Shown piece after piece: positions 41,284 to 50,512 of a stretch of DNA of 56,721 nucleotides. The notes beneath the pieces were generated by a model that was not told the origin of the DNA, did no database searches, and saw only the letters and a list, made by a program, of their open reading frames with translations. Location: the NCBI GenBank assembly GCA_020638495.1, contig JACKIN010000020.1, positions 1 to 56,721 on the forward strand, read 5' to 3'. The position numbers and the translations under genes are program-made. Each line of letters begins with the position of its first letter. The stretch's first letter is position 1. This DNA comes from Geminicoccaceae bacterium. Its GTDB lineage: Bacteria > Pseudomonadota > Alphaproteobacteria > Geminicoccales > Geminicoccaceae.

Positions 41284-42600
41284 ATGACCAAGCTCACGAG
41301 GCGCACGACGATCAAGGCCGCGGCGGCGAGCGCCATCGCCGCGCCGATGATCATCCGCCCCTACGCGGCCTATGCCCAGCGTGCGGAGCGGCTGGTCTAC
41401 TGGCACCTGCCGATGTTCACGCCTTTGGCCGACCAGGCGGCGCAGGATCTCTTCGACGAGTACCTCGAGCTGGCCGGCGTCAAGCCGGAGGAGGCGGCGT
41501 TCATCACCGTCAACAATGCCGACCTCATCCCCAAGCTCTCGGCCGGCCTCGAGACCGGCAGCCCGCCCGACGCCGCGCGTCTCTACGAGAGCTACGTCCA
41601 GCTCTACCGTGCCCAGGGGCACATGATGGACGTGACCGACATGGTCGAGGACATGAAGGCCGAGGAGGGCGGCCTGTTCGAGAGCTCGCTGCGGGCCGTC
41701 GCCAAGGACGGCAGCTATTGGGGCGTGCCCTTCGCCATCAATCCCTGGCCGATGCATGCCCGCAACGATATCCTGCAACAGGCTGGTCTCGCCTATCCCG
41801 CCACCTGGGACGAGTTCATCGAGACCTGCAAGACCATCCAGCAGCCGCCCTTCTACGGCTTCGGCATGGATCTGGGCCTGACCGCCGACGCCACCGACAA
41901 CATCATGCAGCTCCTCTGGTGCTACGGCGGCTACACGACGGACGACGACGGCAACGTCGCCTTCGACAACCCGGGCAATGTCGAGGGCTTCAAGGTCATC
42001 GACAGGATGTACAACGAGCACAAGATCATCCCCAAGGGCGTCGTCGGCAACGCCGACACCGCCTGGAACAACAAGGCCTTCCAGTCGGGCCAGGTGGCCT
42101 TCATCAACAACCCCACCTCCGTCTATGCCTATTTGCTCGACAAGGACCCCGAGATGGCCGCGAACACCGGCCTCTATTCCGTTCCCGCCGGCCCGGCCGG
42201 CTCGGTCAACCAGATCGACACGTGGTCGACCGGCCTCTTCAGGCAGGCACCCGAGCCCGAGCTGGTCCGTGGCTGGGTCGCCTACCTGATGGACCCGGCG
42301 AACTACAGCAAGATGCTGCTCCAGACCAACGGGCGCTTCGTGCCGGTCTACCCCAAGCAGTTCGACGACGAATGGTGGACCTCGCGGCCGGAATACAGCG
42401 AGTTCCGCAAGATCGCCGAGACCGGTGTGCCGGTCTCCTACAAGGGTGCTCCCTCCGCCGCCTCGGGCGAGGTGCTGGCCACCCACATCATCCCGGCGGC
42501 CGTGCAGTCGATGATCATCGACGGCGTTGCCGCCGAGGACGCGGTGGCCGCGGCGCACGTCAAGATCAAGGACGTCTACGAGCGCCTCGGCGACGGCTGA
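41284..42600 (+). CDS. Sugar ABC transporter substrate-binding protein with Tat-like leader
   Basis: A 438-residue solute-binding protein. Its leader LTRRTTIKAAAASAIAAP has a twin-arginine pattern, with cleavage near AYAQ at residue 30. The mature part starts RAERLVYWHLPMFTPLADQ, and SAGLETGSPPDAARLYE fits the family. A hairpin after the stop closes this three-gene importer. Nothing in the unit tells the ligand. Confidence 0.9.
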   Translation: MTKLTRRTTIKAAAASAIAAPMIIRPYAAYAQRAERLVYWHLPMFTPLADQAAQDLFDEYLELAGVKPEEAAFITVNNADLIPKLSAGLETGSPPDAARLYESYVQLYRAQGHMMDVTDMVEDMKAEEGGLFESSLRAVAKDGSYWGVPFAINPWPMHARNDILQQAGLAYPATWDEFIETCKTIQQPPFYGFGMDLGLTADATDNIMQLLWCYGGYTTDDDGNVAFDNPGNVEGFKVIDRMYNEHKIIPKGVVGNADTAWNNKAFQSGQVAFINNPTSVYAYLLDKDPEMAANTGLYSVPAGPAGSVNQIDTWSTGLFRQAPEPELVRGWVAYLMDPANYSKMLLQTNGRFVPVYPKQFDDEWWTSRPEYSEFRKIAETGVPVSYKGAPSAASGEVLATHIIPAAVQSMIIDGVAAEDAVAAAHVKIKDVYERLGDG

Positions 42601-42613
42601 CGCGCGACGTCGG

Positions 42614-42682
42614 GCACGAGCGGGGGCTTCGCCCGCGCTCGTGCGGCCACGCGGCCAATCAAAGGTGCCTGACCCCTTTGAT
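42614..42682. terminator. Two hairpins between convergent genes
   Basis: The first (42614-42644) is a 14-pair stem with one mismatch and a TTC loop, arms starting GCACGAGCG and ending CGCTCGTGC. The second (42658-42682) has ATCAAAGG paired with CCTTTGAT. Neither has a long T-run. They sit between the binding-protein gene and the convergent HigA gene and probably end transcription from both sides. Confidence 0.6.
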
Positions 42683-42698
42683 CAACCGGCTTCCGCCA

Positions 42699-43004
42699 TC
42701 AGGCGGGCGCTTTGTGCGCCGGCACGAAGCGCTCGAGGCCTCTGGTTATTTCCTTGGCACGACGGCGCACGCGGGCGGCGTCGTGGTCGGCCTGCAGGCG
42801 CAGCCAGTGGGCGGCGGTGCTGCCGAAGACGAACTCGAGCCTGAGCGCCAGGTCGGGCGAGATGGCGCAGTCGCCGCTGGTGACGCGATGCAGTTGCGAG
42901 CGGCTGACGCCGAGGGCCTGCGCCGCCCGGGCGTTGGAGAGGCCCTGGGCCTCGATGTCCCTTTTGAGGGCGAGGCCGGGGTGGGGCGCGCTTTTCGTCG
43001 GCAT
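42699..43004 (-). CDS. HigA-family antitoxin-like regulator, no HigB partner
   Basis: A 101-residue Xre-type helix-turn-helix protein from the ATG at 43004. HPGLALKRDIEAQGLSNARAAQALGVSRSQLHRVTSG is the HigA/VapI family HTH, followed by ISPDLALRLEFVFGSTAAHWLRLQADHDAARV. HigA normally follows a HigB toxin of about 90 codons. Only 93 bases separate it from the upstream monooxygenase gene, so no toxin fits. It is an orphan antitoxin or an adopted regulator. Confidence 0.85.
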   Translation of the reverse strand: MPTKSAPHPGLALKRDIEAQGLSNARAAQALGVSRSQLHRVTSGDCAISPDLALRLEFVFGSTAAHWLRLQADHDAARVRRRAKEITRGLERFVPAHKAPA

Positions 43005-43097
43005 CGGCTCGATCGCCTTTCGCTGGTGGTCGTCCACGTCACACGGGGATCATACCAGCGCGTCGCGCGACATGCGATTTCTCGTGCTCTCCCGTGC

Positions 43098-44702
43098 TCA
43101 GGTCAGCGCGAAGCCCCTATAGCCCTCCGCCGCCACCCGCGTGCAGATCTCGCGGTAGGGCGGGCAGCCGACATAGGGCATGAAGACCCGGGGCTTGCCC
43201 GGGATGTTGGCGCCGAGATACCAGGAGTTGCAGCCCAGGAGCAGCGTCTTGCCGGCGACCTCGGCGACGTGGCTGACCCAGTCGGTCTCGGCCTCCTTTG
43301 TCGCCTCGATGCGCGTCTTGCCGGATTCGCGCATGGCGGCGAGGCAGTCGGCGATCCATTCGACGTGGTGCTCGATCGACATGATGACGTTGCTGAAGAC
43401 GGCGGGGCTGCCGGGGCCGGTGACGGTGAAGAGGTTGGGGAAGCCCGAGACGGCGAGGCCGAGGTAGTTCCGCGGGCCCTCGGCCCAGGCGTCCCTCAGG
43501 TGCCGGCCGCCGACGCCGACCGGGTCGACTCGGACGAAGCTGCCGGTCATGGCATCGAAGCCGGTGGCCAGCACGATGGCGTCGACGGCGAAGTCGCGGC
43601 CGCCGGCCCGAAGGCCGGTTTCGGTCACCGCCTCGATCGGCTCCTTCCTGATGTCGATCAGCTCGACATTGGGGCGGTTGAAGGCCTCGTAGAAGCCGAT
43701 CTCGGCGCAGAGGCGCTTGCAGCCGATGATGGTGTCGGGGGAAAGCCTGGCCGCGGTCTCGGGGTCGTGGACGATCTCCCGGATCTTCTCCCGGACGAAG
43801 GCCGCGGCCTCCTCGTTGACCTCGCGGTCGACGAGCTGGTCGACGAAGGCACCGTTGAAGCTGAGCCCGCCCGTGGCCCAGCGCGCCTCGTACTCGGCCC
43901 GGCGGGTGGCGGCATCGACCGACATCGCCTTTTGCTGGTTCTGCGGGAAGTTGATGTAGTTGCGGCGGGTCAGGGCGGCGGCACGCAAGGCCGGGTAGTC
44001 GGCCTTGATCGCCGCCCGCTGCTCTTCGGTGAGCGGGTGGTTGTGCGCCGGCACGGCGTAAGCCGGGGTGCGCTGGAAGACGTGGACCCGGGCGGCTTCG
44101 CGGGCGATCGCCGGGATCGACTGGACGGCCGAGGAGCCGGTGCCGATCACCGCCACCCTTTGGCCCTCGAGGTCGACCGGCTCGTGCGGCCAGGCGCCGG
44201 TGTGCAGCACGCGGCCCCGGAACCGGTCGAGGCCCGGAATGGCCGGCCAATTGGGCACCGAGAGATTGCCGGTGGCGAGGATCAGGAAGCGGGCGCTGGC
44301 CCGGCCCTTCGTGGTCTCGACCTCCCAGATCGCCTCTGCCTCATCGAGGATGGCGGTCTCGACCCGGGCCTCGAAGGTGATGTCGCGTCGCAGATCGAAG
44401 CGGTCGGCGACGTGCTCGGCATAGGCCAGGATTTCGGCCTGGGTGGCGTAGCGCTCGCTCCAGCTCCAGTCCTGCTGCAGGCCCTCGTCGAAGGAGTAGC
44501 AGTACTCGACGCTCGGGACGTCGCAGCGGGCACCCGGGTAGCGGTTCCACCACCAGGTGCCGCCGACCCCGCCTGCGGCCTCGAAGACGTGCGCGCGCAG
44601 GCCCTGGCCGCGCAGCTTGTGCAGCATGTAGAGGCCGGCGAACCCGGCGCCGACGATGATGGCGTCGTGGTCGGGCGCGCCGGACGGGGCGTTCAGCGTC
44701 AA
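43098..44702 (-). CDS. Type I Baeyer-Villiger / FAD-dependent monooxygenase
   Basis: A 534-residue flavoprotein. The FAD motif GAGFAGLYMLHKL is at residue 17, then GGVGGTWWWNRYPGARCD. The Baeyer-Villiger fingerprint FRGRVLHTGAWP (FxGxxxHxxxWP) is near 165 and the NADPH motif IGTGSSAVQ near 187. VLATGFDAMTG is near 380. Such enzymes insert oxygen next to ketones or oxidise S and N. It is the last gene behind a sulfatase-led importer operon (37 bp after the permease), so it may act on the desulfated ketone or alcohol-derived product. Confidence 0.92.
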   Translation of the reverse strand: MTLNAPSGAPDHDAIIVGAGFAGLYMLHKLRGQGLRAHVFEAAGGVGGTWWWNRYPGARCDVPSVEYCYSFDEGLQQDWSWSERYATQAEILAYAEHVADRFDLRRDITFEARVETAILDEAEAIWEVETTKGRASARFLILATGNLSVPNWPAIPGLDRFRGRVLHTGAWPHEPVDLEGQRVAVIGTGSSAVQSIPAIAREAARVHVFQRTPAYAVPAHNHPLTEEQRAAIKADYPALRAAALTRRNYINFPQNQQKAMSVDAATRRAEYEARWATGGLSFNGAFVDQLVDREVNEEAAAFVREKIREIVHDPETAARLSPDTIIGCKRLCAEIGFYEAFNRPNVELIDIRKEPIEAVTETGLRAGGRDFAVDAIVLATGFDAMTGSFVRVDPVGVGGRHLRDAWAEGPRNYLGLAVSGFPNLFTVTGPGSPAVFSNVIMSIEHHVEWIADCLAAMRESGKTRIEATKEAETDWVSHVAEVAGKTLLLGCNSWYLGANIPGKPRVFMPYVGCPPYREICTRVAAEGYRGFALT

Positions 44703-44738
44703 GTGTGCAGTTCCTTCTTCAGGCCGTTCACCGTGTGC

Positions 44739-45620
44739 TCAGCCACCCTTCACGGCACCCGAGGTGAGGCCGCCCACGATCTGCTTCTGGATGACGACCG
44801 TCAGCACGAGGACCGGCAGGGTGACGACGAGGGCGGCGGCGGCGAGCGGGCCCCAGGAGATCTGCTCGAAGGTCAGCACGTTGTAGACGGCGACGGGCAG
44901 GGTGCGGGTCTCGCGGCCGGCCAGCACCACGCCGAAGATGAAGTTGTTCCAGGAGAAGATGAAGGCGAGGATGGCGGCCACGACGATGCCCGGGCGGGAG
45001 AGCGGCAGGGCGATCCGCCAGAAGGCCTGCCACAGGGAAGCGCCGTCGATCAGCGCCGATTCCTCGAGCTCGCGCGGCAGGTTCTCGAAGAAGCCGATCA
45101 TGATCCACACCACGATCGGCACGGTGATGACGAGGTGGGTGATGATGATGGGGGTGAGCGAGTTGGTCAGGCCCAGGAAGCGGAACATGATGAAGAGCGG
45201 GATCAGGTAGGAGAGGCCCGGCGTCATGCGGGCGATCAGGATGAGGACGGCGATGCCGTTGGCCCGCGCCTTGGCGATGCCGTAGCCGGCGGGGACGCCG
45301 ACCAGGAGGGCGAGGCCGGTGGCGGTGCCCGAGACGATGATGCTGTTGAGCGTGTAGAGGGCAAAGGGGCTGCTCTCGAAGACCGCGTAGAAGTTCTGCA
45401 GCGTCAGGGTGCCGGGGATGAAGACCGGCGGGAAGGCCGTGTTCTCGACCTCCGTCTTCAGCGACAGCGAGAGCATCCAGAGGAAGACGAGGATCGCCGG
45501 CGAGACGATGACGAGGACAGCGAAGGCGAAGGCGAGCTTGCCGAAAAGCACCTCGAAGCCGCGCTTCGCCGAGACCGAGAAGGCGCCCTTGACCTGGGCC
45601 AGCGGGCCCGTGGCGTTCAT
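44739..45620 (-). CDS. Sugar ABC transporter permease, MalG type
   Basis: A 293-residue CUT1 permease starting at 45620; a longer in-frame extension lies inside the partner permease and is not used. After a polar N-terminus, six hydrophobic helices follow. The EAA loop is EESALIDGAS with RIALPLSRPG near residues 195-220. It is eight bases after its partner and before the monooxygenase. Confidence 0.92.
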   Translation of the reverse strand: MNATGPLAQVKGAFSVSAKRGFEVLFGKLAFAFAVLVIVSPAILVFLWMLSLSLKTEVENTAFPPVFIPGTLTLQNFYAVFESSPFALYTLNSIIVSGTATGLALLVGVPAGYGIAKARANGIAVLILIARMTPGLSYLIPLFIMFRFLGLTNSLTPIIITHLVITVPIVVWIMIGFFENLPRELEESALIDGASLWQAFWRIALPLSRPGIVVAAILAFIFSWNNFIFGVVLAGRETRTLPVAVYNVLTFEQISWGPLAAAALVVTLPVLVLTVVIQKQIVGGLTSGAVKGG

Positions 45621-45628
45621 GCGTCCGA

Positions 45629-46549
45629 TCAATTGTCGACCACCCAGAGCGTGCGCTGCCGTGCCCAGAGCAGGATCAGCGAGAAGACGACGATGATGAC
45701 GAAGAAGACGACGACCACCGCCGAGGCGTAGCCGATATCGTAGAAGGCGAAGGCCTGGAGATAGAGGAAGATGTTGATCGTCTCGCTGGCCGTGCCCGGC
45801 CCGCCCTGGGTGATGACGAAGATGGTGTCGAAGGTCTTGAGCGCGTCGATGGCGCGGATGATCACCGCCACCATGATGAAGGGCATGACCAGCGGCAAAG
45901 TGATGTGGCGGAACATCTGCCAGGCCGAGGCGCCGTCGATCAGCGCCGATTCGTAAGGCTCGGTCGGCAGCGAGGCGAGCCCGCCGAGGACGATGAGCAT
46001 GACGAGCGGCGTCCAGTGCCAGACCTCGACCAGGACGAGGGCCGGGATGACCGTGGTCGGCGAGTAGACCCAAAGGGAGGGTGGCAGGCCGACCGAGGTG
46101 AGGAGGTAGTTGAGCACGCCGAGCTGCGGGTGGAACATCATGGTCCACACGAGGGCGATGGCCACGGGTGTCGCCATCATCGGCATGATGAAGATGGCGC
46201 GGAGCACGCCGCGCATCGGGAAGCTGCGGTGGAAGACGACGGCGGCGAAGACGCCGAGGACGACCGGCAGCACGATCGCCAGGGCGGTGAAGTAGAGGGT
46301 GTGGCCGATCGATTCGATGAAGCGGCTGTCGGAGAGCAGGCGCAGGAAGTTGTCGGCGCCGACGTAGGTGCGGCTGCCGACCACGCCCCAGTCGTGCATC
46401 GACATGAAGACGGTGAACGCCCAGGGGAAGACGATCACCAGGAAGACGGCGACGAGCGCCGGGGCGGCGAAGAGGAGATACTGCCAGCGCCGCACCGCGG
46501 GATTGCCCGATCTCCCGAGGGCAATCCCGGCCGGCGCCTCGACGCTCAT
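45629..46549 (-). CDS. Sugar ABC transporter permease, MalF/UgpA type
   Basis: A 306-residue CUT1 permease, 22 bp after the binding-protein gene. Six hydrophobic segments start at YLLFAAPALVAVFLVIVF. The EAA loop is YESALIDGAS with HITLPLVMP near residues 205-230. The order sulfatase, binding protein, permease, permease, monooxygenase forms one minus-strand unit. Confidence 0.92.
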   Translation of the reverse strand: MSVEAPAGIALGRSGNPAVRRWQYLLFAAPALVAVFLVIVFPWAFTVFMSMHDWGVVGSRTYVGADNFLRLLSDSRFIESIGHTLYFTALAIVLPVVLGVFAAVVFHRSFPMRGVLRAIFIMPMMATPVAIALVWTMMFHPQLGVLNYLLTSVGLPPSLWVYSPTTVIPALVLVEVWHWTPLVMLIVLGGLASLPTEPYESALIDGASAWQMFRHITLPLVMPFIMVAVIIRAIDALKTFDTIFVITQGGPGTASETINIFLYLQAFAFYDIGYASAVVVVFFVIIVVFSLILLWARQRTLWVVDN

Positions 46550-46571
46550 CCCTTCCCGCCGCCCCCGTGCC

Positions 46572-47930
46572 TCAAGCGCGCTCGCTCTTCTCGAGGACCG
46601 GCCTGAACTGCTCGGTCGCCCGGGCGAGCTCGTCGGCCGGGTCGGCGCCGGAGATCATGTTGGACAGCGCCACGCCGTAGATGTCGCGGAACTCGGAGAC
46701 CGGGATGATGACCGGCAGGCCGGGCCGGGCGATGCGCGCCGACTCGACCAGCGTCTCGGCCCACTGCTCGGGGAAGGCGAGGCTCGCCAGCACCTCGGGG
46801 TCGAAGATGGCCGAGTTGCGGCAGGGTGCGCCGGCGCCGGACTGCAGCATGCGGATCTGGTTCACCTTGTTGGTCGCCCAGGCGCAATAGAGGAAGGCCG
46901 CCTCCTTCCTCGGGCTGAAGGCGGAGACGCCGAGGCCCGAGCCGAAGAGCGGCGAATGGCGGGCCGTCGGCCCCGCCGGGAAGATGCCGTAGCCGACCTT
47001 GCCCGCGACCTTCGAGGTGGCGCTGTCCTCGAGCGGCTTGGCGAAGCCGAGGCCGTCGATCCACATGCCGACGGTGCCCTGCATGAAGCTCGTCTGGCAC
47101 TCGTTCCAGTTGAAGCCGACCACACCTTCAGGCGCGTAGTCGGCGTTGAGCGTCTTGTAGAGCTCGGCCGCGGCGATGGCCTCGGGGGAGGTCGTCGTGA
47201 GGTTGCCCTCGGCGTCGACCGCCTCCATGTCCCAGCCCAGCATGAGGCCGGTCCAGACGGGGGTGTTGGCGTTCTTCAGGCCGCGGCTGACGACGCCGTA
47301 GACGCCCTTGTCCGGCGCGTGGATCGCTTTGGCCGCCTCGAGCATGCCGTCGAAGGTGTCGGGATACGCGATGCCGGCCTCGGCGAAGAGATCCTGGTTC
47401 CAGTAGACGATCCAGGGGTCGATGTTGAAGGGCACCGTGTCCATCCGGCCGTCCGCCTGGGTGGCGTAGGCGACCGCGCCCGCGGAGAAGTCGGCGAAGT
47501 CGTAGTCGGGCGGCGTCAGCTCGGGATTGTCGAGGAAGGGCCGGAGATCCTCGAGCCAGCCGCCCTTGGCGAAGAGCCGCTTCTGGACGTGGTAGGCGGT
47601 CATGGTCACGTCGAAGCTGGTGGCGCCCGAGGTGAACTCGATCACCTGCTTTTGGCGATGCTGCTGTTCCGGCACCTGCTCCGAGCCGACGGTGATGCCG
47701 GTCAGCTCGACGAACTCGGCCTCGTGCTCCTGGAGCAAAGCGGAGCGCGGGTTCTTCGAGAGGAAGACCTCGAGGTGCTCGCCCGCGAACCGCTGCCAGT
47801 CGAAATCGCCCTGCGCCCGCGCCCGGCGGAGCACGTAGGGGGCGCCGATCAGCGTCGCCGCTGCCCCGGCGCCGAGACCCAGCGTGGCGCGGCGGGTCGG
47901 CGTGAGAATGGCATTGCGGAAGCTCTTCAT
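46572..47930 (-). CDS. Sugar ABC transporter substrate-binding protein with Tat-like leader
   Basis: A 452-residue solute-binding protein. The leader has PTRRATLGLGAGAAATLIG, a twin-arginine pattern, and cleavage after RARAQ near residue 40. The mature start is GDFDWQRFAGEHLEVFLSKNP, then FVELTGITVGSEQVPEQQ. It is encoded 55 bp downstream of the sulfatase at 47986 and ahead of its permeases. A sulfated or desulfated sugar-like ligand is inferred from that order. Confidence 0.92.
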   Translation of the reverse strand: MKSFRNAILTPTRRATLGLGAGAAATLIGAPYVLRRARAQGDFDWQRFAGEHLEVFLSKNPRSALLQEHEAEFVELTGITVGSEQVPEQQHRQKQVIEFTSGATSFDVTMTAYHVQKRLFAKGGWLEDLRPFLDNPELTPPDYDFADFSAGAVAYATQADGRMDTVPFNIDPWIVYWNQDLFAEAGIAYPDTFDGMLEAAKAIHAPDKGVYGVVSRGLKNANTPVWTGLMLGWDMEAVDAEGNLTTTSPEAIAAAELYKTLNADYAPEGVVGFNWNECQTSFMQGTVGMWIDGLGFAKPLEDSATSKVAGKVGYGIFPAGPTARHSPLFGSGLGVSAFSPRKEAAFLYCAWATNKVNQIRMLQSGAGAPCRNSAIFDPEVLASLAFPEQWAETLVESARIARPGLPVIIPVSEFRDIYGVALSNMISGADPADELARATEQFRPVLEKSERA

Positions 47931-47985
47931 GATCCTGTCCCTCCCTGATTCGTTGTCGCCACGCTAGGTCTCGCTGCCCAAGGGG

Positions 47986-49512
47986 TCAACCTGCGGGTGC
48001 CGGCTCGAGCCGCAGCCGGGCGAAGGCCTCGGGCGGGGCATCGTTGCCGGCCATCAGCCGGGCCATGATGCCGGCGAGCCGCGCCTCGAGCTCCGGCTCG
48101 ACGAGCGGCCGCTCCTGGCCCGGGTCGGCCACGATGTCGTAGAGCCGGGTCTCGTCCTCGAGCAGGCAGCCCGGGCCGTAATTGTTGTAGATCGGCGTCG
48201 TCTCGGTCATCGGCACCTTGAGGACCGGGACACCCTTGGTGAAGGCCAAGGGCTCGCTCAGCGTGGCGGGCCTGAGCTCCTCGACCGAGAAGCGCGTCCA
48301 GATGTGGGTCGGCATCAGCGTGTACTGGTAGATCTCCTGGGTCGCCAGATCGGGCGGGTAGCGATGGTAGGTGTAGTGCCCGTCCGCGAGGTTCACGGCA
48401 CCGCCGAAATAGCCGAAGAGCACGGCTTCCCTGCCCTCGAGGTCGCCGGCGAGGTGCGGCAGGAGGGATTCGGCCTGCATCTCGGCCGGCCGCTCGGCGC
48501 CGAAGAGCTCGACGAAGGTGGCGGCCATGTCCATGTTCTGGGTCAGCGCCGTGCGCCGCTGGCCGGCCTTGTCGGCATGGTCGGGGTGGTGGACGAAGAG
48601 GGGGATGTGGGCCACCTCCTCGTACATGGTCATCCGGTTCTTCGCCCAGAAATCGTGCTCGCCGAGCAGATAGCCGTGATCCGTCGTCATGATGAGGACG
48701 GTATCCTTCCACATGTCGTTGGCGTCGAAGAAGTCGAGCACCGTGCCGAGCAGGTGGTCGCAGAGCGCCACGAGCGCGTAGTAGTTGGCCCTGAGCTCCT
48801 CGCATTCCTCCGGCAGCTCGTCGACCCGGGCGTAGCGCGGCCAGTCGCGGATCGGGCCGTTCCAGCCGGTGCTGTAGGCGTCCTTGAAGCGCTCGGGTGC
48901 GGTGAACGGCTCGTGCGGGTCGAAGGTCTCGAGCTGCAGGAGCCAGTTGTCCGCGCCCTTGTTGGTCTCGAGGAACTCGAGCCCGGCGGCGAAGCACTGC
49001 ACCGAGGGGAAGTCGGCCTCGGAGCGGATGTACTCGCGGTTGACCATGTTGTTGCGGAAGTAGGTGCGGTTGCCCTCGCCGTACTGCCGCTCGTGATACT
49101 TCTCGCGCAGGCGCTCCCAGGGCGGCTGGACCATCGCCTTCCAGGGGTCACCTTCCTGGCCGCGGATGAACTCGAAGGTGTCGTAGCGGGTGTGGTAGGT
49201 CGCACCGCCGTCCTCGAAGTAGTGGGCGTGGTCGGTGATCAGGTGGCTGTAGACGCCCTTCTCGGCGAGCAGCAGCGGCCAGCTGTTGTCGAAGGGCTCG
49301 AGCGGCCCCCAGGAGCGGTGCAGGAAGGAGAGCCGGCCGGTCTGCATGTCGCGCCTCGCCGGCATGCAGGGCATCGAGCCCACATAGTGGTTGTCGAAAG
49401 TGATCGACCGCTTCGCCAGGCGGTCGAAATTCGGCGTCTCGATCCGCTGGCCGCCGTAGGGGCCGAGCAAATGGCGATTGAGGGAATCGAACAGCAGGAA
49501 CACACAGCGCAT
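47986..49512 (-). CDS. Sulfatase (Cys-type), head of an importer operon
   Basis: A 508-residue sulfatase starting at 49512 with GGGGAGG upstream; the longer frame overlaps the divergent gene and is rejected. The FGE site is C49-M-P-A-R53 in GSMPCMPARRDMQTGR. Metal ligands include D9 in LLFDSLN and the TTDHGYLLGEHD motif. There is no signal peptide. It differs in length and motifs from the four sulfatases at 19-30 kb. FGE from 21299 would mature it. It shares a 91-bp gap with the divergent dehydrogenase at 49604. Confidence 0.92.
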   Translation of the reverse strand: MRCVFLLFDSLNRHLLGPYGGQRIETPNFDRLAKRSITFDNHYVGSMPCMPARRDMQTGRLSFLHRSWGPLEPFDNSWPLLLAEKGVYSHLITDHAHYFEDGGATYHTRYDTFEFIRGQEGDPWKAMVQPPWERLREKYHERQYGEGNRTYFRNNMVNREYIRSEADFPSVQCFAAGLEFLETNKGADNWLLQLETFDPHEPFTAPERFKDAYSTGWNGPIRDWPRYARVDELPEECEELRANYYALVALCDHLLGTVLDFFDANDMWKDTVLIMTTDHGYLLGEHDFWAKNRMTMYEEVAHIPLFVHHPDHADKAGQRRTALTQNMDMAATFVELFGAERPAEMQAESLLPHLAGDLEGREAVLFGYFGGAVNLADGHYTYHRYPPDLATQEIYQYTLMPTHIWTRFSVEELRPATLSEPLAFTKGVPVLKVPMTETTPIYNNYGPGCLLEDETRLYDIVADPGQERPLVEPELEARLAGIMARLMAGNDAPPEAFARLRLEPAPAG

Positions 49513-49603
49513 CTTCTCAGACCTCCCCTTGACGCGGAAACGCGAACACGGCTCTTTGCGGCCGACCGGGCCGCCGGCAACCAACAAGACAGTGGAGACG
49601 CTC

Positions 49604-50512
49604 ATGGCCAAGCGAATCGGGTTCGTCGGCATCGGCACGATCGGCAAGCCCATGGCGCTGAACATCAGGAAGGGCGGCTACGAGCTCGCCGTCTTCGATC
49701 TCGACCAGTCGGCCGTGGCCGACCTCATCGCCGCGGGTGCGACGGGCAAGGGCTCGCCGGCGGCGGTGGCCGAGGCGAGCGACATCGTCATCACCATGGT
49801 GCCGGACGCGCCCGACGTGGAGAAGGCGGCCCTCGGTGCGGGCGGCATCATCGAGGGCCTGGCGCCGGGCGCCCTCTACATCGACATGAGCACGGTCGAT
49901 CCCGCGACCACGCGCAAGGTGGGCGCGGCCATGGCGGCGCGCCACATCCGCATGGTCGATGCCCCGGTCGGCCGGACCGTCGACAACGCCTATGCGGGCA
50001 CGCTGAGCATCATGGTCGGCGGCGAGGCGGCGGACGTGGAGGAAGCCATGCCGGTGCTGAAGTGCATGGGCACCGACATCACCCATTGCGGCCCCTTGGG
50101 CAACGGCCATGCCGTCAAGCTGGTCAACAACTACATCTCGGGCGGCATCCTGGCGCTCCTGAGCGAGGGGCTCACCATGGGGGTCAAGTCGGGCCTCGAG
50201 CTCGAGACCATCCTGGAGGTGGTGGGCGCCACCTTCGCCACGAGCGGCATCATGACGAAGATGCTGCCGGCCCGCGCCTTCCACGGCGATTTCAGCCCGG
50301 GCTTCAAGACCACGCTGTCGCACAAGGACATCCGCCTGGGCCTCGGCCTCGCCACGGCGGCCGGGCTCGACGCGCCGGTCGGCCATGGCGTCTACGAGAC
50401 CCTGAGCCGGACGATCGCCGCCGGCTACGGCGACGACGACTTCACCTCGATGCTCAGGGTCAACGAGGCGAAGGCCGGCGTCGAGGTGCGGCTGAAGGGC
50501 CAAGGCGACTAG
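49604..50512 (+). CDS. HIBADH-family NAD(P)-dependent dehydrogenase
   Basis: A 302-residue beta-hydroxyacid dehydrogenase (3-hydroxyisobutyrate, tartronate-semialdehyde or related). The Rossmann motif GFVGIGTIGKPM is at residue 6. VDAPVGRTVDNAYAGTLSIMVGG is the substrate motif and KLVNNYISGG carries the catalytic Lys. The ATG at 49604 has GGAGA upstream. The gene is divergent from the sulfatase and overlaps the stop of the convergent hydrolase by four bases (CTAG). It is one of three related dehydrogenases in the last 7 kb. Confidence 0.9.
   Translation: MAKRIGFVGIGTIGKPMALNIRKGGYELAVFDLDQSAVADLIAAGATGKGSPAAVAEASDIVITMVPDAPDVEKAALGAGGIIEGLAPGALYIDMSTVDPATTRKVGAAMAARHIRMVDAPVGRTVDNAYAGTLSIMVGGEAADVEEAMPVLKCMGTDITHCGPLGNGHAVKLVNNYISGGILALLSEGLTMGVKSGLELETILEVVGATFATSGIMTKMLPARAFHGDFSPGFKTTLSHKDIRLGLGLATAAGLDAPVGHGVYETLSRTIAAGYGDDDFTSMLRVNEAKAGVEVRLKGQGD

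Noticed and set aside
42699..43097. Complete HigBA toxin-antitoxin system
   Set aside because: No room for a toxin gene upstream and no HigB-like ORF downstream.
41718..45731. 1337-codon plus-strand ORF
   Set aside because: Runs antisense through the HigA, monooxygenase and permease genes and out of frame through the binding protein; a GC-frame artefact.
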